Shown one piece after another: positions 54,001 to 64,000 of a stretch of DNA of 64,000 bases. Position 1 is the stretch's first letter; each line of letters opens with the position of its first letter. Source of the stretch: Tubiluchus corallicola (lineage: Eukaryota > Priapulida > Priapulimorpha > Priapulimorphida > Tubiluchidae); NCBI GenBank assembly GCA_030141605.1, contig JAQGDQ010000009.1, positions 1,209,001 to 1,273,000 on the forward strand, in the 5' to 3' direction. The notes beneath the pieces are model-generated. The model searched no databases and was not told the DNA's origin. It saw nothing but the letters and a program-made list of their open reading frames with translations. The translations under genes were made by a program, and so were the position numbers.

Positions 54001-57000
54001 CAGACTGCAGAGTAAAGCAGACTTATACTTACACTGTTAGCAAACAATCGCAAATCAAGGGTAACAGCAAACAATATGGGCAGTGACCAGTTTTGATCCT
54101 TTTGAGCTTGCAGAGCTTTGCAAAATGATCTGATTACAAGACGTCAAGAATAACAATCTTTTATTATAATACCTATGAAGCAAAATTTCTATGTCACAAA
54201 ATAAATTGCATAGGCAAATTTTAAAGCTTGTAATGGTGATACTTTCTTTCATTAACCCTCTCCAGCGAAACTGTCTCGCATTTTTAACTTGAAATTCATG
54301 TAACCAAAGCTTAGGCAGTACTACTTCAAAATAATGTGCTGCCACCGACGTTTCAATTCTTTTATTATTATCACTTTACTCAATTTTTCATTCAGGATGT
54401 TCCCTTGGTCTGTGCTGCTCTCTTGGTCAACAGGAGTAATTTGTACTTAAGAAGTAGACATACTCTGACGCAACATTTTATCAAGGGCATCCTCACAACT
54501 GTGTAAGTGCAGCATCAATTCCGTACTCATTTCAAAGTTATAAACAATCACAGCTACACTGGACCACAAGGATGCACTTATAAGATACATAAAGTTTAAA
54601 AAGGATACTGTACAACAATGGTTTGGCATGCATAAGCTTCAACAAAATCATGATTTGCAACAGCATACGTACACCTGAATAAAAAAAGTTTGTAGTTTAG
54701 TTTAGCCTCTCAATTGAAAATGAATTTAATTAAAAAACAAATTACATGAATTTCACCTGATGTGAGCTGCCACCATTTCATCATATGGAGGATCAAAAAA
54801 TCTTTCCACAGCTGATTCTGGATTTTGCAAATGTAGTTTTCGACTAGCTATGTGAGGATGTCTAAAGCTCAGAAATTCCTGCAACCGAAAAGTAGATTTG
54901 AGTTTTCCCTACTAATAGACATGTAGCCTGAGTTTTAGACCAACAATCTAATGCAAATATCATCAATAATAAAACAGCATAAAAGTGGAATCACAGAAAA
55001 GGCAGAAACAGTTGCTAAAGGTGTATAAGAGATGTGTTCCTACAGCAATGACGGTACAAATTAATAACTAATAAATTTGACAACAGAAACTGTACAAAGC
55101 TGGAACATAGCAGATGGAATAAATTTTGGACTATTTTGATCACTACCTGCTATTACGATACCAAATTTCCAGTGGAACACGATAGTCTAGCAAGTTCTGT
55201 AAGTCGTCTGCTTTGTAACCATCAGGTCAATGGTTCAAATCTAGGTCGTCATCCAAATTTCCACATTATTTGTTTTTCAAGTTTGGTTTCAAATTAAATT
55301 AAATGTGGGTTGTACTATTAGTAATATTAATCTGGATATTACGATTATAATTAATTAATAACAACCATGCTCCTAGAAAAACAATCAAGTCTAATAACCA
55401 TTAAAACACTAATAGCAGGATGTATACAATACTGTACAATTTCTACTTACGGAGGCAGTAAGGCCATCTTTGTCATCAATAAGCGTCTGCAACTAGAAAA
55501 GACCAATATAATTATCAAATTACACTATGCAATATACAAATCGCAATACTAGCAGGCCTAAATTGCTTCTACTTTTATTTCAATTAAGATAAATATATGC
55601 ACAAACAACTACTTGTAACAATGCAACAATAAAAATTTCATACTACACCTTTTTGTAACAGAATCAAGACAAAGGCTGAAGCAACAATCTGTAAGGATGC
55701 CAGGCAGCAGGGATGGCCGATCCCGATCATACAATCGGCGACCCGGCCCCGATAATTGTCTCATAGGTACTTCCTGACTGTCTAGAATCGGATACGTAAA
55801 AAAAGCGGGACACACTTAACTGATCAATTTTGTTTATTTTTCCTTTTTTTAAAGAAACTGACTAGTTTGCCTTATATTTTTTAGAAGTGGTAGTACACTT
55901 TTAATAAAATACCAGCACAGCTTATATTCAGATACGGAATTAGTTTATTTATCTCCTGTAATTATACACAATAAATAAGTACAGAGATAAAAAAAGAGTA
56001 CAGAGAAAGGGTGGCAAAAGACGCCATGCAGGTTTTAGTGAAAGCAGATTTATGTTCAGGACTGTCAATGATTGGTTTACATCAGCCTCTGTTCCAGTCT
56101 AGGAGGCACTTAGCTCTAAGTGCAAGAGTTATTTATGTGCTTGCATAGCAAATCGTCCATAAGTCAGCAGTTAAGCTTTTCTAGTTATTTATATAACCTG
56201 AATCTCCGTTTCATAAGGATCATTTTGATACCAAGCACATCACTCTATATTATTTCTAAGCTGAGATAATCCACATTGAAGTTGAGGTGCACGTTATGCA
56301 CTGAAAAACGTAATCTTGGGAAAATTGCAGCTAAAGTCAGCCGTTTTTTTCTGTCGTGTCTCTACAAAACACCTAGCAACCGTACAGAAGTGTGGTTGCC
56401 ATGGACTTTGCAAGAGCACATTGACGTTATGTTTAAATCTAGTAGATGGCTCTTCCTGACGAAGATTTGGGCTTGTCAACAGAAAAAACACGAAGCAAAA
56501 TCAGAGTTTGAAAATACAAGTTTTTTACAATTACAGTACTAGATTCTAGCCAGAAAAGTGGGTACGTAGTTATAAAATTAGATTTTTAGAATTTTTTGGA
56601 CATTTTATTGATAATTTGATGCTAGAATATAAAAGTTCAATATATTTATCATTTGTTTTTATAAAAAATAAAAAATTAACAACAGACCAAAATTTGGTAC
56701 ATTCTACTTTGACGCATCATAATGTAAATATAACTTTGCCGACTTATGGACGGTTTTGGTTTGCTAGCACACATTTAGTCTTGTAAAGCTGTCTTTCTTT
56801 ATATCTCAAAATTAGTTCTCAACAACTTTCTTACTTTTAGGGCTTGGTTAATTCTGACATTCGCCTCCTTTAATTTAACTGTATTATCAATATATAAATA
56901 ATCAATTGCAACATTACTTGCACTCACTCTTTCATTTAGTTCTTCACGTTAATAAATGTTCTGTAGTGTCTTCACTGTTTCCACATAATGAGCATTTGAC

Positions 57001-57323
57001 ATCTCCTTTAAACTTATTTTTATAACTCGCTTTAACTCTGATCTTTTTTATTTACACTCTGTAATTTCATTAACTGTTTTTTTCTGCACATTCTACAACA
57101 TATTTCATTGGCTTACCCCACTGTCCTACTCTATTACATAAAAAATGCAGCGTTGTGCAATTTGAGGTTAATAAATCATTCCCTAAGTGTTAAACAGTTA
57201 GCAGCACCAGTAAGTAAAGTACTATCATGGCTATTTTACAAAATAGAATCAAAACCAGACTCTAAAAAGTGCGTAAAGTAAAAATACCTCACTCAAATAA
57301 TCAGTCAGACTGGGCTGCGCCAT
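48047..57323 (-). CDS. PCID2: PCI domain-containing protein 2 (TREX-2 subunit), 13 exons
   Basis: PCID2 is the metazoan Thp1 counterpart of the TREX-2 complex, acting in nuclear mRNA export. Exons in transcript order: 57323-57288, 55492-55451, 54878-54757, 54674-54609, 54129-54033, 53352-53249, 52925-52850, 52601-52460, 51546-51446, 49926-49853, 49326-49201, 48422-48302 and 48136-48047. All phases agree, giving 398 aa (human 399). It starts [12 protein letters not shown]. Strong matches to human include [80 protein letters not shown] and the C-terminal [19 protein letters not shown] of the winged-helix part of the PCI domain. Intron 4 is U12-type. It is convergent with ICE1. Confidence 0.97.
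50440..50780 (+). repeat. Dispersed repeat family, copy C (PCID2 intron 9)
   Basis: It carries the shared blocks GTGCACACTTCGCTAGCTAAG, CTTTATCTTGTCAATAAGAT, GTGAGTCAGTGAC, GTTTTACCAGCTGG and AACAGGTAAGCATAATGAG in the same order as copies A, B and D. The left third is missing or too diverged to recognise. It lies antisense to PCID2. Confidence 0.75.
54130..54608 (-). other. U12-type GT-AG intron (PCID2 intron 4)
   Basis: On the minus strand the donor is GTATCCTTTTTAAAC after codons for TIVV and CA. The branch-site-like ATTCTTGAC (54151-54143) lies 14-15 nt before acceptor AATCAG. Splicing yields TIVVQSFCKALQ, matching human TVIVQSFLRAFQ. It is 479 bp long and phase 2. Confidence 0.9.
55160..55260 (+). 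mobile_element. tRNA-derived (SINE-like) sequence in PCID2 intron 2
   Basis: GATAGTCTAGCAAG resembles an A box. CTGCTTTGTAACCATCAGGT resembles the anticodon arm seen in many tRNA-derived SINEs. ATGGTTCAAATCTAGG is a good B box with T-arm context. Spacings are those of a tRNA head. The acceptor stem does not pair well at the 5' side, so a functional tRNA is unlikely. A SINE body with its 3' end is not resolved. Confidence 0.45.
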
Positions 57324-60300
57324 GATGCCTATTACATTCAGTTCGATTTTATTCCTATAACTTTTTCCCTAGAAATACCACCTCCCTCATGTGGGCTGTT
57401 TACCAGTATTTTGGAGAATATATATCCAAAAACTTCCAAACTTCCAGTAAGAAAAACGAGAAGCTAACACTGGTTACACCTTGTTGAATCTTTTATATGT
57501 TAACTCAACTACTCAAGAGTTGAGACTTTTTAATATCTAGGTATAATTCTGTATTGCACAATGTATAGTTGTTAATTGTTTTTAATACTATTTCTTTGTT
57601 TTTTGTAGGCATCGTTTTTAACACTGTTTCTTTTTTTGTGTGGGTTTTCTTGTTACAATCTATACATCTATGACATCAATGCAAGAAACTTTTGGCAACA
57701 ACTCCGGTTCCTACGTCCTAGGGAAGAAGAAATCAGCACTTTGGCACCAGTCTCTAACCAAATTATTTTCAACTCTCATTTTTTATTTTTATAATCTTTC
57801 GTTTAAAAAGCTGGTACAGATACTTACTACTTTGAAGTAATTTTTTCTTTCTCCATTGCTAAATTAAACATTTGTTTATGAGAAATAACTTTACACACAG
57901 CCTATTATTATTTTTTTTCGGTTTACGTAGTATTTAACGTGTATTGCTTTGCCAATGTACATTGTATGTATTGTGCAAATAAAACATAATATAAACTTTA
58001 CGCACACACCAAAATACAGCCAATAGCCATTATACGACGTATAATATTATTTATATTGTGTACTGACCTCTCCGTCTGTACATGCCGCAAACTTGGAGCC
58101 GTCCTCACTCCCCCCCCAACGTACACCCTACACACTGAACAGCAGCTGCAAAGTAAGAACTACTTACCAACTCAAACAGTAAGAAGATGCATGCAAAGCC
58201 TGATGCAACAAATACAAATGCAGAATGTGTAAACAATCAAACATTGGTTCAGTACAATCACTGCCACATTACAAACAGCTGTCTAGCGTTACAAGTGCTA
58301 CAACTGGAAGTTTTGTGCAGGGAAGTCGTGCAGTTGGATTGCCTTAAAAACTTAATTGACCACTATGAAGTAGCATTTGAAGCTCATTGTGAGCTAAATC
58401 TGTAACCACGTTTTGTTCTGATAGCGGGTTCACATCTGATGTCACTGTGTGATAGCAGCTCACAACATAACCAATCAGAGTGAAATAACTGTTACAAAAA
58501 AACTCACATCATCAGTTTGCTGTGAGATAACTGTTATCAGTACAAGGCATATCTAATACAAGCACGAGGCTAATTTATTTAACAACAGTAACCAAAACAA
58601 TGTTTAGCTTTGTGCTAAGCAGAATTGTATTTACAATATCGCAAGTATTACCCATAATTACTGACTGAAAACTGTTATGATATAAATTATTATAATAGTT
58701 ATTATTATAATGGTCAATGTGTCACAAACAAAAATTATTAAAGACAATTAACAGCATTTAACAGACAATATCATGTATTTAAATTTTAAATGTAGTATAG
58801 TTGCCAGATAAAATATCAGAATACTGTGCTTCGTTAAGCACAATTTCCAAGTAAAATCTAAGATCATACTGAACAGGCAAACGAACTACTTTAAGATGCT
58901 GCTCAATATAATTTGAAAATAGGCTGAGTACTGTATGTCTCTGATACATAAAAGTAACATTTGCACAGGCTTTATGGACAGTTTTATTATAAATATAAAA
59001 GCAGCAAAATTACCACTGTGTTTTGTTAAAACTGCTTAGTTGATTTTGTTATTGCCAAATAAAATTTAAAATTGTGTACACTACACACAAATGGACTGCT
59101 GCAAAAATGCAGCTTAACAGTCTCAAAAAATACTTATTGTATATCAAATTTACATTCACATAGGCTTTAATAGTGGTATCTCTCACAACTGACCAAGCAA
59201 AGAAGCACAATTTATGAGTGACACCCAACTGTGATACTTAATCAAATAAGATACCAGAGTTCACACACCAAAACAATTTTGGTGACAGTGAAGCCATGAC
59301 AGGCAAGCAAGAAACTGTCAGATGCTATGACTGCCCCAGTTGAGACATTTGCACATCTTCATTCTTCAACAATGATCTAAATGGCTGGTATGGACATTTT
59401 AAGAGAGACTATAAACAGATTGTGCTGGCAGATGGATCTCCATTTACACAGAGACAATTTGGACTGTATTATTAGGGGTGATTACTTCTTTGATTTGATA
59501 ATTAGGGTTGAGATACCCAATAAGACTGTCATGTTATAACATTAAACTGATTAAGTCAACAGTTTGTTGGCTTCTGTCTGTATGTCAGAATTAACTGTTT
59601 CAAACAAAATAGCAGTTGAAACAATCACTAGTGCTGTTGCACATAAATGCATAGAAACAAAAGTCAAAAACTGATTCAAATTCTGAATCATAAAAAAACA
59701 CAGGCAACTGGTAATGGTGTATGTCTTGATATTGCATGATTATGTCAGTCTGTTTTGCAAAACTGAGTGTCGTTCAAAGGATGTCTTTATTGTTTTGAAA
59801 TAAGAATGAAAGTTTATTGCTGAATAAGCAAGAATTGCTAAACTGCCAAGTTGAGCCCACTAGAAGGTCGCCTACTACATGTATTGTTATGTTAACAAAG
59901 TTCAACACAGAACAGTTAACCAGGGAAAAAGCACTCACTGTTTACACGGTGAATGTAAATTAGTTGATTGTAGCTTGGCAGGCAGTAGTATTTTTGACAC
60001 TTGTAAGCTAATGTATCTGAAAATTGTTCAGTTTTTGAGCAGCAAAATATTGAAATTCACAATGGGTGTGTTTAAAGCTCTCAGAGTAATTTGTGTGCAT
60101 TTCCAATTCCAATTTTAAATACAGGGGGGGGGGGTTCTGTTGTGATACCTATGTAATCTCTAATGATGACGGCAAGATGAAACTGGAGTTTTTCTATGCA
60201 ACAACTGCTTTTGAACACATCAGCTATCAAGTCTAACAGCCTATCAAAGCTTTTATGAAGGCTTCTAAACAGTTATACATTACGTCGTTAAGGAGACTTA

Positions 60301-60761
60301 AGCAAGCAGTAACTCGCTTAAAAACCAAGAAGGCTGCTACACGTCTGCAACGGCATATTTCAACATAACAATAAAAAGCAAAACGGTCTGATCCAGGCAT
60401 ACAATAAAATAAGTGAACATATCTAGAAAAAGCAGGTTTGTCCAAATTGACTGCTGTCACTGTCAGGACAATAATATGCCTTGCTCATACCTTACAGTTA
60501 GGATAGTACAATAAATAATAAGGACCAAGCATCAAGGACAAACAAGAATAATGGACAAAAACCTTTATGTTCTACAAGATGCAAAAACTGAGTCAATTTG
60601 CGCAGTACTTGACAGGAGAAAGCATTGAAAAGAATTTAAAAATTCCAGTACATTTAGTTTATCTATAAACATTAATTTATATTTAATACCAATTCCTTTC
60701 CTTTCAGCATCTTCCTTATTCCATTTGAAAATCACAAAATACCTTGACAAAGTATTTATTT
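57324..60761. other. Intergenic region between PCID2 and the TMEM272-like gene
   Basis: About 3.4 kb, mostly AT-rich. It contains a small GC-rich patch at 58065-58140 that holds an exon-like frame on the minus strand, and a G11 run near 60124. It should also hold the PCID2 promoter and the 3' UTR of the TMEM272-like gene. I find no gene model I can support. Confidence 0.5.
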
Positions 60762-61493
60762 TTATTGCTGAGACTGCATGCCAAAACAAGCAGCCACACA
60801 TCCCATACAACAGCAAGCAAATGCTAAAACTGCCAAAGCAAAGTTTATCACAACAAATGCAAACATATAAACTGTTTTGTTGCACCAATCGAAGTCGCTT
60901 TCATGTTGTTGTGAATACCTTGGAGGATAAATCCGATATACCCATACACAGCCTGCAATAAACCATGCCATCAGAAAACATGAAATCAGCGAATCAAGAG
61001 CATTGGGTCTAGCCTTTTCTTCCTCTTCGTCATTCGGGTTCCTTTGTTGTCGAGCTCTGGAACATAAGTTCATTATATTCTTGACGAGTCCAAATGATCC
61101 ACCAATAATAAGAAACAAAGGAACAAATCTTTCAGCTGGACAGTCATTTATATACATTGAGCCAATAACAATCATGGAGATTGGCAGTGCTAATGTAAAT
61201 CCAAGACAAATTGTGCAGCCAACTGTCCCAATCAGTATGACAAAAAGTTTTTTGAAAAATTCTGCTACTCCGCTTGATTCATTTCTTACTTGCTGAATAT
61301 CTCCAAAAAGTGACGCATATGTGGGTGGTGGCTCTTTTGGGTACGGAGAATCATTATAGGCAGGTGCAGGTGGATTTTCCACCAATACAGATGCTGAACC
61401 ATGGTGTTTATCTGCTTCTATGCTGTATGGAGGTGGATCGTTCACATTATGATCTCTTGTACTTCCATAGTCTTCTCCACCAGATGGGTTCAT
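60762..61493 (-). CDS. TMEM272-like four-pass membrane protein, single exon
   Basis: A 243-aa protein with a proline-rich cytosolic N-terminus and four hydrophobic segments at about 83-106, 123-140, 168-187 and 208-237. The order and the motifs FVPLFLIIGGSFGLVKNI and a tyrosine-rich loop (VYRIYPP) after segment 3 fit the poorly characterised TMEM272-like family. Two PPxY motifs (PPPY at 20-23, PPTY at 56-59) predict binding to WW domains of NEDD4-family ubiquitin ligases; this is inferred from the motif. An acidic cluster (DEEEE) sits in the 2-3 loop. Its start lies 195 bp from the OSTM1-like start on the other strand, suggesting a shared bidirectional promoter. AATAAA overlaps the stop codon, so the true 3' end is unclear. 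Confidence 0.75.
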   Translation of the reverse strand: MNPSGGEDYGSTRDHNVNDPPPYSIEADKHHGSASVLVENPPAPAYNDSPYPKEPPPTYASLFGDIQQVRNESSGVAEFFKKLFVILIGTVGCTICLGFTLALPISMIVIGSMYINDCPAERFVPLFLIIGGSFGLVKNIMNLCSRARQQRNPNDEEEEKARPNALDSLISCFLMAWFIAGCVWVYRIYPPRYSQQHESDFDWCNKTVYMFAFVVINFALAVLAFACCCMGCVAACFGMQSQQ

Positions 61494-61688
61494 CTTTAAA
61501 ACTTCGCGCTCTAGTCTAGCTTAACAAACTACGTTCTGGTTCAAAATCAGATTATCATAAAGTCTGGACACTCCTAAGCAAAACAAACAAGATACTCTGG
61601 CAAAATTGATAAAAACTATTTATTTGCAATAGCAGATATCTTCCATCGATGGTGCGTTTTACAATGCGAGATATTAAACAGCATAAAG
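61494..61688. promoter_or_regulatory. Putative bidirectional promoter of TMEM272-like and OSTM1-like genes
   Basis: Only 195 bp separate the two divergent start codons, so both 5' UTRs and core promoters must overlap or abut here. I see no obvious TATA box. The role is inferred from geometry. Confidence 0.5.
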
Positions 61689-62225
61689 ATGGCTACCTCC
61701 TGCGATGGGAAGTTTCTTCAGCAGTTACTGACAACTCTGTTCTTCTTTTTTATAATGTCGCCTCAGCAATTTTCAGGTGTAGCTAATAATCTGCAAACAC
61801 AAAACTCTAGCGAGCATGTGTCACGGTTGAAAAGTTTCATAACCACACAAAAACATAATCATACGTTATGGATAAATCCTAACCATTTGACTAGTACTAG
61901 TAGTAGCAAAATGGCAAATATGAGTAGCAATAATAATTGTAGTGCGCCGCTTACAGTTACGTCTACAAGTGATCTGTTTTCATTGAGTAAACAAAATCTT
62001 AATCAAAAAAGTTCGCAACGTAATTATGCGACGACTACTATGGGAACATTTTTCACTCCGATTTATAAAATACTCCATCCTTGTGAAGCGCGAGTAGTTA
62101 AATTTGGAGAATCAACTTCAAGTTTCATATCATGTTCAATAAGCTACTCAAGACCTCTTGAGTTTTGCCATCAATGTGTTGTGCCATATTTAGAAATGGA
62201 AAAACATTACAACGATATACTAAAG
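61689..62225 (+). CDS. OSTM1: First exon of an OSTM1-like lysosomal membrane protein (partial)
   Basis: OSTM1 is the beta subunit of the ClC-7 chloride/proton exchanger of lysosomes and the osteoclast ruffled border. The exon starts with ATG and a signal-anchor-like hydrophobic stretch (residues about 11-25). A Ser/Asn-rich region with several N-glycosylation motifs follows. Then comes a cysteine-bearing segment, HPCEARVVKFGE..SFISC..SYSRPLEFCHQCVVPY. This fits the human OSTM1 pattern C-x(n)-F-x(n)-C-x4-SARPVRLCQTC. The exon ends AAG before GTATTA at 62226 in phase 0. Further exons, including the transmembrane segment, are not found up to 64000. If unspliced, the frame would end 10 codons later. 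Orthology is likely but not certain. Confidence 0.6.
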
Positions 62226-62270
62226 GTATTACATGATTCTACAGTGTACACTTGATTATCCAGTTGTGGG

Positions 62271-62585
62271 TTAAGCGTGCTGCTGAATATTCATGCAGTA
62301 TCCTGAATTGTTCCATCTGGCTCCTGTATAAGACAGAAATTAAACAAGTTTATTTATAACAGTTTTAAGTGAATCCAGTTAAACCTATAGTTTTGTATAA
62401 CTGTGGAATTTCAGTTTCTTACCACCTTTTTATTTGTATGTACAAAACACACCATAGTTTATTACCCCGTGTTTCATAAATCCTGTCGTACGTATTCATC
62501 AATATCACTTCACCAGATTTAATGAGTATAGGACCATTTTGTAGGACCAATGTTGCCAGACTTCGTAAAATATACCGCTTCAAAT
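62271..62585 (-). CDS. Last two exons of an unidentified gene (partial)
   Basis: On the minus strand, an exon at 62585-62466 (acceptor CATAG, donor GTAATA) encodes DLKRYILRSLATLVLQNGPI, then LIKSG and YDRIYETRG. It splices in phase to a terminal exon at 62323-62271 (acceptor TACAG) ending SGYCMNIQQHA and a TAA stop. The frame is clean and the composition protein-like, but I do not recognise the family. Upstream exons must lie above 62585, possibly beyond the window. The stop is only 46 bp from the OSTM1-like exon, so its 3' UTR probably overlaps that exon in antisense. Confidence 0.5.
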
Positions 62586-64000
62586 CTATGGAATAAAATA
62601 TCAATTTATGTCACAACATAAATTAATTTTGACATTATTTTGTTTGTGTTCTGTAATCATTCATTGTTAAACTGGATAAGTGCATGGAATACTATTCCTA
62701 AATAAAGAAATACTATATAGACTGTAGCGCGGACTAGTGGAATGGCAAACTTCATTACTTTGTTGTCTGCTGGTCGCAATAAATGCATCTAGTGCATTAC
62801 ATTACACTTGATGTTGGATGCTACCAAAACTTTTACTATGCTATATTGGATACATATAGCGGCAATCTCTGCTTTATGAAGTAAAAATGATTTTTAGAAA
62901 GAATCATGCACGTTGATAAAGAAACATGCTGTGCGGTAAAAAAAATTTCTTTCTCATCTTTTACATAAACTACCGCACCTTTATTGACAAGCCATACCTA
63001 TCCGAATGAATTTGTCACATTTGACTGAATACATGCTCTCTATATTCCCTGGGGTAAATCATATATGTTGGCTACATGTATATACATTTGGATATACATT
63101 TGTTAGATATATGTTTTATATCGTGTGTATGTCATTGTAACATTAAAAAAAATGTTTGCCTGACATATAGGACACAAGTAGTGCATTTGTATTATCCAAA
63201 CATGGTCAGGCAATGTTAGCACAGATAATCGAGAATATACTGTAAAGCATTGCGTTTCTATGACACTAATCAAATCTTTGCGATTACAATTTTATAGCAA
63301 AGAAAACCCTTTACATATACAAAGTTAAAAAAATTGAAATTTTATATCATATTTCCGTGTTGCACACAGAGTTTATATTAGCAGCAACACTGTATCAAAA
63401 CTCGAAAATTGAAATCCCCTCGATGACTGTTAATACCATTTTAATGGTAAGTTTAATGGTTTGAAACAAGCTTAGGTAACATTACATAAAGTTTGAAAAA
63501 ATAGCCAGAGCATTTGTAGTGCATACTTCACTACCTAAGCAAAAGTATAAATTACTGTATCTTGTCAATAAGATTTAAAATGTTTTTCGGTGAGTCAGTG
63601 GTGCACATTGGAAAGGTAGGTCAGTGACGTTTTATCAAATGACATGAACATTTTGGATAGTTACTAAAAATTTTCTCTTTTAGTTACGTCTTTCAAACAA
63701 GTAATATAACTTTGTTTAGAAAGTTTTTTGATAGATACTTTAAAGTTGCCTTTTCTTCCCCTTTAAGCATAATACATAAAATAGATTGTTAATAAACGAG
63801 AATTTGTTTAATTAGTCAATAGCCAAACTGCTCATATGTTTTGTGGTTAAAAAGTAAATATACTAACTATATTACTGGTCGCCTGGTTAAGTTTTTCCTT
63901 TAGGTTTTCTATTTCACTTACAGTATAAAACACAAATCGCAAATGTAAAAATTTATATTGTCCCCTTGTGAACAATTTCTCAGGTTTTCATTAAAACGGT
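62586..64000. other. Right-edge region, no supported gene
   Basis: About 1.4 kb that may be an intron of the OSTM1-like gene, of the unidentified minus-strand gene, or of both. Apart from repeat copy D I see no exon here on either strand. Confidence 0.4.
63340..63780 (+). repeat. Dispersed repeat family, copy D
   Basis: It has the left block with CCGTGTTGCACAC and GTTTGAAACAAGCTTAGG, the middle block CATACTTCACTACCTAAGC and GTATCTTGTCAATAAGATT, then GGTGAGTCAGTGGTGCACAT, and the right end GTTGCCTTTTCTTCCCC. It is the most complete copy alongside B. Confidence 0.8.

Noticed and set aside
58187-58405. Plus-strand 72-aa frame in the PCID2-TMEM272 gap
   Set aside because: No homology recognised, no promoter or polyadenylation context, and Cys/His-rich content of uncertain meaning. 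It could be a small lineage-specific gene but is unsupported.

Overview
This 64 kb window is nuclear DNA of an invertebrate animal. It is AT-rich, and its spliced genes match human IFT80, ICE1, PCID2, SLX9 and OSTM1 over their lengths, so it is metazoan. No prokaryotic features were found. The species cannot be fixed from the sequence. Exon models were built by reading frame, splice phase and remembered human proteins, and no alignment was run.

Layout, left to right. 1-274: tail of a non-LTR retrotransposon. 779-3108 (+): SLX9-like ribosome biogenesis factor, 3 exons. 3.1-7.3 kb: intergenic DNA with a decayed LINE on the minus strand. 7317-23419 (+): IFT80, 18 exons, about 767 aa. 25823-46945 (+): ICE1, 20 exons, about 1858 aa. 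48047-57323 (-): PCID2, 13 exons, about 398 aa, convergent with ICE1. 60762-61493 (-): TMEM272-like membrane protein. 61689-62225 (+): first exon of an OSTM1-like gene, head to head with TMEM272. 62271-62585 (-): the last two exons of an unidentified gene.

Two intact, apparently intronless genes lie antisense inside host introns: an ankyrin-repeat protein in IFT80 intron 9 (14099-15181) and a single-Ig-domain type I membrane protein in ICE1 intron 7 (32843-33598).

The most striking feature is the number of minor-spliceosome (U12-type) introns. IFT80 intron 1 and ICE1 intron 3 are AT-AC introns. ICE1 intron 11 and PCID2 intron 4 are GT-AG introns with GTATCCTTT donors. All four have a U12-like branch point 11-15 nt before the 3' splice site, and all four are needed to restore the conserved protein frame. 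That is 4 of 50 modelled introns, far above the usual animal level of well under 1%.

Repeats include a dispersed family of about 400-450 bp (four copies, two of them just upstream of IFT80 exons), an 82-bp minisatellite with a five-unit higher-order period, a pentamer array bounded by 30-bp perfect inverted repeats, a TIR element in IFT80 intron 16, a 366-bp CT tract and a tRNA-derived SINE-like head.

The genes do not form one pathway. They cover ribosome assembly (SLX9), ciliary transport (IFT80), snRNA transcription (ICE1), mRNA export (PCID2) and membrane or lysosomal functions (TMEM272, OSTM1). ICE1, a factor for Pol II snRNA transcription, itself carries two U12-type introns.
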